From: Crocinitomicaceae bacterium
GTDB lineage: Bacteria; Bacteroidota; Bacteroidia; Flavobacteriales_D; Sanyastnellaceae
Assembly: GCA_002690915.1 (NCBI GenBank)
Contig: NZGF01000073.1
Coordinates: forward strand, 1 to 41,258
Length of the DNA stretch: 41,258 bases
Reading direction: 5' to 3'
The position numbers and the translations under genes are program-made. Positions 17,617-25,986 of the stretch are shown here, in pieces; position 1 is the stretch's first letter; every line of letters starts with the position of its first letter. Below the pieces are notes generated by a model that saw only the letters and a program-made list of their open reading frames with translations, did not search any database and was not told the origin of the DNA.

Positions 17617-18531
17617 TCAGCCCAAGATGCTGTCGTATTTCGAAATGTTGCCGGGATCCATTTGTTTCAATACCGGAAGCAAGCGCGTTTTCTCTGCTTC
17701 TGGTGCTGGACCGAATACCTTGAGGATTTCGTCGGACTTCGCGAGGAAGAATAATTGGAGGTTGTACGATGAGGGCCGGATTCGATGTGTTTGACGCATT
17801 TCGATCAAAGCATCTGCCATGGCTAAGCGTCCAGCTTCTACGTCGTCGAATAATTGATCCAGTCCCGTGCGGTGATAATAGTATAGACAATTGCGCACTG
17901 GACGAAAAGTTTGCGAGAGCATGTTCTCGACTAACCAGTAGCGGTTCTGATTGCCTTGGCTCGCCTTCCATCCTGTAGGACCAGAGTTTTGTGCATTAGC
18001 TACGATGGTTTGAGCTTTCAGGTAATGCGCTGTTCCACCATCCAGTGCCATGCTGTCATAGTCCATACCGAGTATCATAAAAGCGTAGTAAGCGAGAATG
18101 GAAGAGAGGTTATCGCGGTATTGATCGATGCTGAATTGAATGTTGCTGCTGCCGTCCCACGAGATTTCGAAATCTCCGTCGTTCACCAGGAGCATCGCGG
18201 AGTTGTAATCGCTGTTGTAAACCGGGCGCGAGCTTTGGACCTGGATATTGCCTCGGAATGAAGTAGGGCTTGGCGCTTCCGAAATGGTGATTTGCATGGT
18301 GCACTCAATTCGCTCTTCAAACTCGAATTCGTCATTGGTCCAACGACGGCCGTTCATGAATTCCTGAATATTCTCTTCCAACGATTCAAAAATGGACGCC
18401 TCGATGTTCGCGATTTGCGGCGCAATCACTTGCACCCTGCAATTCAACTCTTGCGCTGTGATTGAGGGGGGCTTGGCCATGCCGAGGCAGAGCAAGATGC
18501 AGGTCAAACCGGATCGAAAAAAGGTGTTCAT
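17617..18531 (-). CDS. DUF4835 family secreted protein (PorD-like, type IX secretion-associated)
   Basis: A 304-residue exported protein with a signal peptide (about residues 1–26, ending ITAQ) and a mature part starting ELNCRVQVIAPQI. That opening, together with 'SLEENIQEFMNGRRWTND' and 'RPVYNSDYNSAMLLVND', matches DUF4835 as I know it. Some databases name this family PorD and link it to the type IX secretion system; I rely on memory for that name. No catalytic motif is visible. The start ATG overlaps the coaBC stop by 4 bases (ATGA), so the two are translationally coupled. Its partner cluster is bamD, rpoZ, coaBC and recN. The left-edge secreted protein is a possible client of the same secretion system. 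Confidence 0.85.
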   Translation of the reverse strand: MNTFFRSGLTCILLCLGMAKPPSITAQELNCRVQVIAPQIANIEASIFESLEENIQEFMNGRRWTNDEFEFEERIECTMQITISEAPSPTSFRGNIQVQSSRPVYNSDYNSAMLLVNDGDFEISWDGSSNIQFSIDQYRDNLSSILAYYAFMILGMDYDSMALDGGTAHYLKAQTIVANAQNSGPTGWKASQGNQNRYWLVENMLSQTFRPVRNCLYYYHRTGLDQLFDDVEAGRLAMADALIEMRQTHRIRPSSYNLQLFFLAKSDEILKVFGPAPEAEKTRLLPVLKQMDPGNISKYDSILG

Positions 18532-19733
18532 GAATCGATGGAGTTCAAAAGGGTACGCACAATGTCATTGGCAACTTCTGCCTTCGACTTCAACTCAAAT
18601 TTAAAAGAATTGCCGCCTTTTTCGAAGATGGTTACTTGGTTGGTGTCGGTTTCAAAACCGGCCCCCGCTACGCTGGTTGAATTCAATACGATGAAGTCAG
18701 CATTCTTGCGTTCCAACTTCGACAGAGCGCTTGTGGTGCCTTCGTCGGTTTCCAACGCGAAGCCGACTACAGTTTGATGGGGTGCTTTTTGTTGTCCCCA
18801 TGCGGCCAGTATGTCCCGTGTGGACTCCAGTTCAATGGCCTTAGGTAGTTCGTCTTTGTGAAGCTTCTTGTCCGATGGTGTCACTGGCCTGGCGTCGGCA
18901 ACCGCTGCCGCAGCAACCGCTATGTCCATGGATTCAAAGCGCTGCAAGGCAGCATCGTACATTTCTTGTGCTGTTTGAACATTCACCAAGTCGTGAACGC
19001 CTTCTGGCTCGAATAATTGCACCGGTCCTGAGATCACGGTGACCTGAGCTCCGAGTCGGATAAAGGCATCTGCCAACGCGTAGCCCATTTTGCCCGAACT
19101 ACGGTTCCCAATGAACCGGACTGCATCAATGGGCTCGTGCGTGGGGCCAGCGGTAATGAGGACCTTTTTACCGTACAACGGGGCGGAAGCTGCGAACCAT
19201 GATTCCATCCAATCGGCGATGTGTTCTGGTTCGGCCATTCGTCCTTTGCCCTCCAATCCAGAAGCCAACGGACCAGATTCAGGTTCGATGATACCAACGC
19301 CGCGTTGAGCAAGGATTTTCAGGTTTTCCTGGGTCGCGGGATGTTTGAACATATCGAGGTCCATAGCCGGTGCTACAACCACTGGACTACGGCTGCTCAA
19401 GTGCACAGCGAGCAGAAAACTATCGCCCGCACCTTGCACCATGCTGCTCAATGTTTGCGCCGTAGCTGGGGCAATTAGAAACACATCGGCCCAAAGACCA
19501 AGGTTAACATGATTGGTCCATGTGCCCTGTTCTTTACTCTCGGTGAAGTCACTGTAGACCCGATGATCGGTGAGTGTTGCGAGGGTTAGGGGCGTGATGA
19601 ATTCTGTAGCTGCTTCTGACATTACGACGCGAACTTCAGCGCCTCGGCGTTGAAGCTCACGGGCGAGCAAAGCGGATTTGTAGGCAGCAATGCTGCCCGT
19701 TATGCCTAGAAGAATGCGTTTTTTGTGCAACAT
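18528..19733 (-). CDS. coaBC: Bifunctional phosphopantothenoylcysteine decarboxylase / phosphopantothenate–cysteine ligase
   Basis: Two steps of coenzyme A synthesis in one cytoplasmic flavoprotein of 401 residues. The N-terminal decarboxylase domain (about 1–180) opens with ILLGITGSIAAYKS, and His75 in NHVNL matches the catalytic His75 of E. coli Dfp. Two other E. coli catalytic residues differ: Asn125 of the PAMN motif is Asp124 here (APAMDLDM), and Cys158 is Ser158 (LASGLEGKGRM). I recall similar motifs in other Bacteroidota, so this may be lineage-wide. The C-terminal ligase domain has LITAGPTHEPID, GNRSSGKMG and the AAAVAD region followed by a Lys-rich stretch. The ATG at 19733 is 27 bases past the rpoZ stop, within the bamD–recN cluster. 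Confidence 0.97.
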   Translation of the reverse strand: MLHKKRILLGITGSIAAYKSALLARELQRRGAEVRVVMSEAATEFITPLTLATLTDHRVYSDFTESKEQGTWTNHVNLGLWADVFLIAPATAQTLSSMVQGAGDSFLLAVHLSSRSPVVVAPAMDLDMFKHPATQENLKILAQRGVGIIEPESGPLASGLEGKGRMAEPEHIADWMESWFAASAPLYGKKVLITAGPTHEPIDAVRFIGNRSSGKMGYALADAFIRLGAQVTVISGPVQLFEPEGVHDLVNVQTAQEMYDAALQRFESMDIAVAAAAVADARPVTPSDKKLHKDELPKAIELESTRDILAAWGQQKAPHQTVVGFALETDEGTTSALSKLERKNADFIVLNSTSVAGAGFETDTNQVTIFEKGGNSFKFELKSKAEVANDIVRTLLNSIDS

Positions 19734-19760
19734 GGCGGGACGATGACTCCGCCTGTCGGC

Positions 19761-20123
19761 CTATGCGTCGGCGTCAGCCGATTTTTCGGCTTCCTCGCCT
19801 TCGACAGGGTCATTGACGCCAATGAGGTCATGACCAAGTTCCGCAATGGCTATGCTGTGCGGCTTGGGCAGTCGCTCGTAAAAGCGAGAGATTTCAATTT
19901 GCTCCCGATTTTCGAATACTTCTTCCAATGAATCTGTTGGAGTAATGAATTCTTCGAGCTTGGCATTCAGCTCTTCTTTCATTTCAACAGCTAATTGTTT
20001 GCTGCGGCTGCTCAAGACGACAATGGTCTCAAATAAATTACCGGTGCCTTGCACTTCCAACGTATGGTTGTCGCGCGTTTCGGTGGTTTTGTCCGCCTTG
20101 ATGGATTTGAAATTCGTGCTCAT
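19761..20123 (-). CDS. rpoZ: RNA polymerase omega subunit, Bacteroidota type
   Basis: A 120-residue protein with 'GNLFETIVVLSSRSKQLAVEMKEEL', the omega/Rpb6-like core as found in Bacteroidota, which binds the beta-prime subunit and aids RNA polymerase assembly. The C-terminal part is acidic (VEGEEAEKSADADA) and probably disordered. Its ATG overlaps the bamD stop by 4 bases (ATGA) and coaBC follows after 27 bases; the bamD–rpoZ–coaBC order supports the identification. It is more diverged from E. coli RpoZ than a standard omega, so the family call rests mainly on the core motif and context. Confidence 0.87.
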   Translation of the reverse strand: MSTNFKSIKADKTTETRDNHTLEVQGTGNLFETIVVLSSRSKQLAVEMKEELNAKLEEFITPTDSLEEVFENREQIEISRFYERLPKPHSIAIAELGHDLIGVNDPVEGEEAEKSADADA

Positions 20124-20971
20124 TCGGTAGGTCGATTTGCCGCTAGGTCGTCAATGGCTTTGACGCTGTTGTCGTGGACGTTTTGCGCTTGAGCCATGTA
20201 TTGACTTTCCGGATAACGGGCCACAAATGTAAGGAAAGCTTCAATGGTATCGTTATAGCGTTCCAATTTCCTTCGTTCGGTGCTCAATTCTGCGTAACGG
20301 AAGTAACTGTCAACGATGAGCCATTGCATTTGTTCGCGGTAAGGCGTGTCTGGGTATTCCTTCAAGGCATTCTCAAAGGCGATGACGGCGCTCTTGTAAT
20401 TTTCTGTGTGGTAGTAGTTGCGTGCGGACTCGTATGATTTCATCTCCAACTTGTGTCGTAGTTCATCCACCATAACTTGGCTGGAATCCCTGTATGAACT
20501 TGAAGGAAAGCGGTCCAGGAAGAGCTGAAACTCATCAATGGCTTGTTCCGTCTCCAATTGGTCCAGAGAAGGTTTTGGGCTGAGCAAGTAGCTGCAAACG
20601 GCACTTTCGAATTGAGCTCCTTCCGCGCGGGGGTCGTTGGGAAAGGTTTTGGCGAACATTTTGAAGTAGTACCGCGCCAGGTAATAGTCCCCGACGCAGC
20701 GCTGGGCTTTGGCAAAATTATATTGGGCGTCCACGGAGCGTTCGGTTCCCCGGGTCAAGCTGACCACCTCTTCTAATATTGGCAGTGCTCCATAGCATTT
20801 GTTGGAGTCCAAAAAACCAAGAGCGCGCTCGTATTTATAATCGAGGTCCGTGCTCTTCATGATCTTGTTGTATTCGCTGCAGCCTGTGCCGGTGAATAGC
20901 ATGGCGCCAGCGAAAAGCAACGTACAACACGCGGTCAAAATGGACGGGTAAATCGTAAGCTGTTTGTTCAT
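20120..20971 (-). CDS. bamD: Outer-membrane protein assembly factor BamD (lipoprotein)
   Basis: A TPR lipoprotein of the Bam complex that inserts beta-barrels into the outer membrane. From the ATG at 20971 it has a signal sequence with Cys31 as the likely lipidated residue (FTGTGCSEYNK); the -3 position of the lipobox is not the usual Leu. Five TPR-like repeats follow, including 'AQYNFAKAQRCVGDYYLARYY' and 'FEKALKEYPDTPYREQ'-like segments. The mature opening 'SEYNKIMKSTDLDYKYE' is characteristic of Bacteroidota BamD. The frame stays open to 21169 but that would place the signal sequence internally. A TACCTTCG box ends 7 bases before the ATG. It heads the operon with rpoZ, coaBC, DUF4835 and recN. 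Confidence 0.93.
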   Translation of the reverse strand: MNKQLTIYPSILTACCTLLFAGAMLFTGTGCSEYNKIMKSTDLDYKYERALGFLDSNKCYGALPILEEVVSLTRGTERSVDAQYNFAKAQRCVGDYYLARYYFKMFAKTFPNDPRAEGAQFESAVCSYLLSPKPSLDQLETEQAIDEFQLFLDRFPSSSYRDSSQVMVDELRHKLEMKSYESARNYYHTENYKSAVIAFENALKEYPDTPYREQMQWLIVDSYFRYAELSTERRKLERYNDTIEAFLTFVARYPESQYMAQAQNVHDNSVKAIDDLAANRPTE

Positions 20972-20978
20972 GCGATTG

Positions 20979-20986
20979 CGAAGGTA
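20979..20986 (-). promoter_or_regulatory. Candidate -7 box of the bamD operon
   Basis: TACCTTCG on the minus strand, one mismatch from TAnnTTTG, 7 bases before the bamD ATG. It supports the start at 20971 over the longer open frame. Confidence 0.45.
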
Positions 20987-21121
20987 ATTCCTCAATGGAA
21001 TTCCGGCCTCTGCGTTGACGTAATTTTGAAAACTTAACCCTTGCCCTCCATCCCCACGTAGCTGTGGACATAAAACGCATAATGTGGATGCGAAAATGCT
21101 GATTAACTGCGAATCGCATAG

Positions 21122-21129
21122 TAAGTTTG
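21122..21129 (+). promoter_or_regulatory. Candidate -7 box upstream of the alpha-oxoamine synthase gene
   Basis: TAAGTTTG, an exact match to TAnnTTTG, 20 bases before the TTG at 21150. It lies downstream of the in-frame GTG (21084) and ATG (21096), so a transcript from it could not use those starts. Confidence 0.5.
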
Positions 21130-21149
21130 CGCCTTTAAACCCTTGTACT

Positions 21150-22394
21150 TTGGATATTTTTGATCGCATTCGAAACGACCGTGGCCCTTTGGGGCAGCAT
21201 GCACGAGAGAGTCACGGATACTTCACATTCCCTAAGCTGGAAGGAGAGATTTCCAACCGTATGGTTTTCCGCGGGAAAGACGTGTTGGTCTGGTCCGTAA
21301 ACAACTACCTCGGCCTTGCCAATCATCCGGACATCCGCAAAGCTGATGCCGATGCAGCGGAACAGTGGGGCATGGGTTACCCAATGGGAGCACGGATGAT
21401 GTCGGGTCAAACCGCTCAGCATGAACTGCTCGAGTCGCAGTTGGCTGATTTCATGCAAAAAGAAGACGCATTCCTATTGAACTACGGTTACCAGGGATGC
21501 CAATCTGCCATCGAAGCCTTGGTGAGCCGCCACGACGTCATCGTCTACGATTCAGAATCGCATGCGTGCATGGTCGACGGGGTTCGTTTGCATCAGGGGA
21601 AGCGTTTCGTATTCCAGCACAATGATATGGAATCGTTTGTCAAGCAATTGGACCGAGCGAAAGCATTGTGCGACCAAACAGGAGGAGGCATTCTGGTTGT
21701 CACAGAAGGCGTTTTCGGGATGGCCGGTGACCAAGGAAAGCTCAAAGAAATTTGCGATTACAAGGCGGAGTATGGATTCCGACTCTTCGTAGACGATGCC
21801 CACGGCTTCGGAACAGTGGGCGAAAATGGACGCGGTGCGGGAGATGCCCAGGGCGTTCAGGATGAAATTGACGTTTATTTTGGGACATTCGCGAAGTCCA
21901 TGGCAACCATTGGGGCCTTTGTTGCAGGCGATGAGGATGTGATTGATTACCTCCGCTACAACATGCGCTCGCAGACGTTTGCGAAGTCGTTGCCCATGCC
22001 TATCGTTATCGGTGCACAAAAACGATTGGAAATGCTGCGTACGCAGCCAGAGCACAAAGAAAATTTGTGGAAAGTAGCCAATGCTCTCCAATCCGGGCTG
22101 CGAGCTGCTGGCTTTGACCTGGGCGTTACCAATTCATGTGTAACCCCGGTGTTTCTCAAAGGGGGACTGGGTGAAGCAACCAACCTAACGCTCGATTTAC
22201 GCGAGAACTATGGTATTTTCTGTTCGATTGTTGTGTATCCGGTGGTTCCGAAGGATACGATTATGTTGCGTTTGATTCCAACGGCTGTCCACACGATTGA
22301 CGACGTGCAGTACACCATAGAGACATTCACTTTGGTCAAAGAAAAATTGTTTGCTGGCGAATACAAGAGCGAGAAGATTGCATCTTGGGCTTAA
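21150..22394 (+). CDS. Alpha-oxoamine synthase family PLP enzyme (serine palmitoyltransferase / cysteate acyltransferase-like)
   Basis: A class II aminotransferase-fold enzyme that condenses an acyl-CoA with an amino acid. From the TTG at 21150 it has 414 residues: SVNNYLGLANHP (49–60), the cofactor-stacking region, VDDAHGFG at 214–221, and the Schiff-base lysine Lys249 in TFAKSMATIGAF. The TTG start makes the N-terminus (MDIFDRI, then RGPLGQHA) agree with relatives I recall, and a TAAGTTTG box lies just upstream; GTG 21084 and ATG 21096 are longer alternatives. In Bacteroidota, such enzymes make the first intermediate of sphingolipids or, with cysteate, of sulfonolipids (capnine-type). Which one cannot be told from sequence; a 2-amino-3-ketobutyrate CoA ligase is a less likely option. 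truA follows after 11 bases. Confidence 0.87.
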   Translation: MDIFDRIRNDRGPLGQHARESHGYFTFPKLEGEISNRMVFRGKDVLVWSVNNYLGLANHPDIRKADADAAEQWGMGYPMGARMMSGQTAQHELLESQLADFMQKEDAFLLNYGYQGCQSAIEALVSRHDVIVYDSESHACMVDGVRLHQGKRFVFQHNDMESFVKQLDRAKALCDQTGGGILVVTEGVFGMAGDQGKLKEICDYKAEYGFRLFVDDAHGFGTVGENGRGAGDAQGVQDEIDVYFGTFAKSMATIGAFVAGDEDVIDYLRYNMRSQTFAKSLPMPIVIGAQKRLEMLRTQPEHKENLWKVANALQSGLRAAGFDLGVTNSCVTPVFLKGGLGEATNLTLDLRENYGIFCSIVVYPVVPKDTIMLRLIPTAVHTIDDVQYTIETFTLVKEKLFAGEYKSEKIASWA

Positions 22395-22405
22395 GCCCAG
22401 CCGCC

Positions 22406-23194
22406 ATGCGCGTTTTCATTGAGTTATCTTACGATGGGGCTCCTTTCCACGGTTGGCAAAGGCAGCCCCATTCCCCCTCTGTGCAAGAGGTGCTTGAAAA
22501 AAATCTCGCTTTGTTCACAGGTCAACCGATGCCGGTAATGGGATGCGGTCGCACGGATACGGGTGTTCATGCTTCCTATTTCGTGGCGCATGCCGATTGG
22601 CCTTTGGATTCGCCAAAAGCCAAACGATTCAAGGACTGGAAAGAAGCGGCTTGGAAGCTCAACGGTATGCTGCCGCCTTCGATCAGTATCCACAGAATTT
22701 CAGAGGTGGCTTCGAATGCTCATGCTCGATTTGATGCGACCGAACGTGGCTATGTTTACAGGATGCACACCTACAAGGATCCCTTTTTGGTGGGGCGCTC
22801 TGCTCGCATCTTGCGACAAACGAATTTTGCATCTATGCAAGCGGCTACCCAGTACCTTGTTCGGCAGGGAGATTTTGCAGCTTTTTGCAAGGCTGGAGCG
22901 GATAACAAAACAACGCTGTGCGATGTGCGCTTTGCTGAATTGCGGCAGGACGGCGAACAATACACTTTTGAAATCCGCGCTGATCGGTTTTTGCGTAACA
23001 TGGTTCGCGCCATTGTCGGTACATTATTTGAAGTGGGACAGGGGCGCATGAAACCAGAAGACGTTCAAGCCGTAATTGCAACCGGTGATCGCAGCGCAGC
23101 AGGCGCTTCTGCGCCGGGCGAAGGGCTGTACTTGAACCGGGTTGTGTATCCGGGATTTGAGCCGATTCAAACCAAGTCATTCATGAAGCCTTGA
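22406..23194 (+). CDS. truA: tRNA pseudouridine(38–40) synthase TruA
   Basis: Converts uridines 38–40 of the tRNA anticodon stem to pseudouridine. The protein is 262 residues from the ATG at 22406; it opens MRVFIELSYDGAPFHGWQRQ as the family does, so the upstream TTG at 22385 is not the start. The catalytic Asp51 is in GCGRTDTGVHA. FRADRFLRNMVR-like residues (IRADRFLRNMVRAIVGTL) and a conserved C-terminal GLYL segment are present. It sits 11 bases after the alpha-oxoamine synthase and 3 bases before the ABC exporter, so the three are likely cotranscribed. Confidence 0.97.
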   Translation: MRVFIELSYDGAPFHGWQRQPHSPSVQEVLEKNLALFTGQPMPVMGCGRTDTGVHASYFVAHADWPLDSPKAKRFKDWKEAAWKLNGMLPPSISIHRISEVASNAHARFDATERGYVYRMHTYKDPFLVGRSARILRQTNFASMQAATQYLVRQGDFAAFCKAGADNKTTLCDVRFAELRQDGEQYTFEIRADRFLRNMVRAIVGTLFEVGQGRMKPEDVQAVIATGDRSAAGASAPGEGLYLNRVVYPGFEPIQTKSFMKP

Positions 23195-23197
23195 TTT

Positions 23198-24976
23198 ATG
23201 AGTAAGGGGCAACAAAACGAGGTGACGGGACGGATTTTTGACGGAGCTACCCTGCGCAAAATTTTAGCTCAGGTTCAGCCGTACCGTGGCCGATTTGTGA
23301 CAACGGGCTTTTTGGTGGTGCTGCTTTCCGGCTTGGTGTGGGTGCGACCGGCACTCATTCGAATCGCCGTGGATGACGCCATGCCTGCTGGCGACGATAA
23401 ATTGTTGCTGAATGTCTTCTTGGCGGTGTGTGGGATGCTACTTTTTGAAGCTCTGTTGCAATTCCGCGTCACATACTTAGCCAACTGGGTCGCCCAATCG
23501 GTGAGCTTGGACTTACGTTCGAAGCTGTTTCGTCACGTAGCGCAATTCCAGCTTCGTTATTTCGATAAAACCCCAGTGGGTACTCTTGTCACCCGCCACG
23601 TGAGTGACATTGACGGCATCGCCAATGTATTTTCCAATGGCATCCTCAATGCCATTGGCGACTTGCTGGCTCTCGTGGTCGTTATCGGTACCATGTTTTT
23701 TGTGGATTGGAAGTTGACGCTTCTCGTCTTGACTCCCATTCCGTTGTTGCTATTGGCCACGCGGATTTTTCAGCAAGTCATTAAAAAGGCGTTTGTTGAT
23801 GTCCGCAATCAGGTCAGTCGCATGAACGAATTTGTTCAAGAACATGTCACTGGCATGCATATTGTTCAGGCGTTTGGGCGTGAAGACATTGAAGCGAAGG
23901 CCTTCGCTGCTATCAATGCTTCTCACCGTGATGCGAACATTCGATCGGTGTGGGCTTTTAGCGTGTTTTTTCCATTGGTTGAAATGCTATCGGCTACGAG
24001 CGTGGGTGTACTGCTTTGGTGGGGCATGCAAGATGTTCTCATCGAGCGGATGACATTGGGGATTCTTTTGCAGTTCATCTTGTATGTGTTCATGTTGTAC
24101 CGTCCGATTCGTCAGCTTGCTGACCGATTCAATGTGCTGCAAATGGGGATTGTGAACTCAGATCGAGTGTTCAGGTTATTGGCCCGAGATGAGCGAATTG
24201 AAGATGCCGGTGCCTCGGCCGTGAATCCGGAGTCCATTCGCCTTCGAGGGGCCATTGAATTCGAAAAGGTGTGGTTCGCTTATTCAGACGACGAGTGGGT
24301 ATTGGAGGATGTTTCTTTTCGTGTGGAACCCGGTGAGTCGGTGGCTTTTGTTGGCCCGACGGGTGCGGGAAAATCGACCATCATCAATTTGTTGAACCGT
24401 TTTTATGTTCATCAGAAAGGGCGCATTCTAATCGATGGTAAACCTATTGAAACCTATCCGCTGCATGTGCTGCGTCAGCATATTGGCATTGTGTTGCAGG
24501 ACGTTTTCTTATTTTCAGACACCCTGCGAAACAACGTGACGCTGTATGCAAAAGGCATCGAGCAAGAACGCTTAGACGCGGCGGCTAAAGCGGTCGGAGC
24601 TGATGAATTCATTGGAAGATTACCGGAAGAGTGGGAGCAAAACGTAAGGGAACGCGGGGCCATGCTTTCCGTTGGACAACGCCAGCTCATTGCCTTCATG
24701 CGGGCCTACTTAGTGCAGCCTACCGTCTTGGTGTTGGATGAGGCTACATCGAGCATTGATTCCGAAAGTGAGCAGCTGATTCAAAGGGCAACAGAGGCGA
24801 TAACGCAGGGCCGTACCTCCCTGATTGTAGCGCACCGTTTGTCCACGATTCGGCATGCGGATCGCATCATGGTATTGGACCAAGGCCAATTGATTCAGGC
24901 TGGTTCCCACGATGAATTGATGGGTGAGGAGGGCATGTACAAGGACCTTGTGCTTTCACAGGTTGAAGCGGACTAA
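23198..24976 (+). CDS. ABC exporter, fused membrane and ATPase domains (MsbA/multidrug type)
   Basis: A half-transporter of 592 residues working as a homodimer or heterodimer in the inner membrane. Residues about 20–320 form the six-helix transmembrane domain, with the coupling region RSKLFRHVAQFQLRYFDKTPVG. The ATPase domain has Walker A GPTGAGKST, Q-loop 'IGIVLQDVFLFSDT', signature LSVGQRQ and Walker B VLVLDEATSSID, then the switch His in VAHRLST. The signature starts LSVGQ where LSGGQ is classical, a variant common in these exporters. Substrate is unknown; lipid or drug export is typical. It begins 3 bases after truA. Since the first gene of this operon makes a sphingolipid- or sulfonolipid-type precursor, lipid flipping is a tempting but unproven role. 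Confidence 0.93.
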   Translation: MSKGQQNEVTGRIFDGATLRKILAQVQPYRGRFVTTGFLVVLLSGLVWVRPALIRIAVDDAMPAGDDKLLLNVFLAVCGMLLFEALLQFRVTYLANWVAQSVSLDLRSKLFRHVAQFQLRYFDKTPVGTLVTRHVSDIDGIANVFSNGILNAIGDLLALVVVIGTMFFVDWKLTLLVLTPIPLLLLATRIFQQVIKKAFVDVRNQVSRMNEFVQEHVTGMHIVQAFGREDIEAKAFAAINASHRDANIRSVWAFSVFFPLVEMLSATSVGVLLWWGMQDVLIERMTLGILLQFILYVFMLYRPIRQLADRFNVLQMGIVNSDRVFRLLARDERIEDAGASAVNPESIRLRGAIEFEKVWFAYSDDEWVLEDVSFRVEPGESVAFVGPTGAGKSTIINLLNRFYVHQKGRILIDGKPIETYPLHVLRQHIGIVLQDVFLFSDTLRNNVTLYAKGIEQERLDAAAKAVGADEFIGRLPEEWEQNVRERGAMLSVGQRQLIAFMRAYLVQPTVLVLDEATSSIDSESEQLIQRATEAITQGRTSLIVAHRLSTIRHADRIMVLDQGQLIQAGSHDELMGEEGMYKDLVLSQVEAD

Positions 24977-25047
24977 TTTCAATTGACGTGCTTCAAGCCT
25001 TCCTGACCTAATCGTTGCATTAAGCGAAACGTTGGGACGCGCTCGAT

Positions 25048-25458
25048 TTAAAGGGTGAGCGCATTAATGGCTTCGGTACGTTTTGCAGCAACAATGGAAC
25101 GCCTAACGGCTCGGATGGCGCTGATGCGTTGCTGCAGTTGTACCAATAAGTTCGGCTGGCATTCGTTGAGTTCAACCCAGTGCGTGCGGCTGTATCGGAC
25201 CAAACGCGAGCTCCGCAACGAAAGGATCAATTGCAGGCGGGCCCGCAATGGCCTTGTGTGTACTTCTGTATTGAACCTTTCCAAGGCAAGCAGTTGGACG
25301 CGCAGCTCACGGAAATAGAGGTCGCGACTGGCCTCGCGAAAATCAGGGTTAACGCCGCCGTGCATTCCATTTATGAACAGTCGGCGAATGCGTGCGTGGA
25401 AGGTAGAATCATCCGTTTTCAGAGCGTTGGCTTCGAGGCGTAGGTTGATGGAAGTCAT
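25048..25458 (-). CDS. Hypothetical Arg-rich protein
   Basis: An open frame of 136 residues from the ATG at 25458, following the paaD stop by 36 bases on the same strand. It has 21 Arg but only 2 Lys, and no signal peptide, membrane segment or Cys pair. Most of it is predicted helical from its Leu/Arg/Glu pattern (e.g. FRELRVQLLALERFN and QLQQRISAIRAVRRS). I do not recognise the family. It might be a real gene at the end of the paa operon or a spurious frame, since plus-strand frames over the same DNA are also open (25180–25443). A TTG at 25473 would extend it by five residues. It is convergent with the ABC exporter, 71 bases apart. Confidence 0.5.
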   Translation of the reverse strand: MTSINLRLEANALKTDDSTFHARIRRLFINGMHGGVNPDFREASRDLYFRELRVQLLALERFNTEVHTRPLRARLQLILSLRSSRLVRYSRTHWVELNECQPNLLVQLQQRISAIRAVRRSIVAAKRTEAINALTL

Positions 25459-25494
25459 GCCCCATCTACGCAATAAATCAGTGGATGGTTGCGC

Positions 25495-25986
25495 TCAAAA
25501 GCATTTGAAATGATCGAAGGGTTCCGCGCACGCATTGCACTGAAAATGCGCTTTGCATGCGGTTGAACCAAACGGACTAACGAGGCGTGTGTCATTGCTG
25601 GCGCAACGGGGGCAAGGAACGATTTGAGATTTTCCAAGCAAGAAAGCCTTGTCTACACTCGTCCCTTCGGGAGGCGCAATGCCGTTTAAGCGCATCTTCT
25701 CGCGCGCTTCGGGTGAAATCCAATCTGTTGTCCAAGCTGGAGCGTGTACCACTTCGATGCGGAAATGAGGCTCTACAGGCTTTAAAGCAGTCTTGATATC
25801 GTCCTGAATCGCATCGGTGGCTGGGCAGCCCGAGTAAGTTGGGGTCAGTCTGATTACGACGGAGCCTTTTTCATCCAACGCGCACCCCTGAATCATCCCC
25901 AATTCCGTGATGGTCAAAAACGGCATTTCTGGATCCATTATCCCGTCTAGGATGCGTTCCACTTGAGCGATTCGGTCGCTTACCAT
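25495..25986 (-). CDS. paaD: Phenylacetyl-CoA epoxidase accessory protein PaaD
   Basis: A 163-residue member of the MIP18/DUF59 family that helps build the iron site of phenylacetyl-CoA 1,2-epoxidase. The N-terminal part has 'ILDGIMDPEMPFLTITELGMI' and 'RLTPTYSGCPA', the hallmark of the fold. The C-terminus has a zinc-ribbon-like pattern, CPRCAS with a later CNAC and a final CF, specific to PaaD. The ATG at 25986 overlaps the paaC stop by 7 bases. It is part of paaABCD on the minus strand; the reductase gene paaE is divergent. Confidence 0.95.
   Translation of the reverse strand: MVSDRIAQVERILDGIMDPEMPFLTITELGMIQGCALDEKGSVVIRLTPTYSGCPATDAIQDDIKTALKPVEPHFRIEVVHAPAWTTDWISPEAREKMRLNGIAPPEGTSVDKAFLLGKSQIVPCPRCASNDTRLVSPFGSTACKAHFQCNACAEPFDHFKCF

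Noticed and set aside
25180-25443. An 87-codon plus-strand open frame opposite the Arg-rich hypothetical
   Set aside because: It is shorter than the minus-strand frame, has no similarity I recognise and no start signal; kept as an alternative in the hypothetical's note only.
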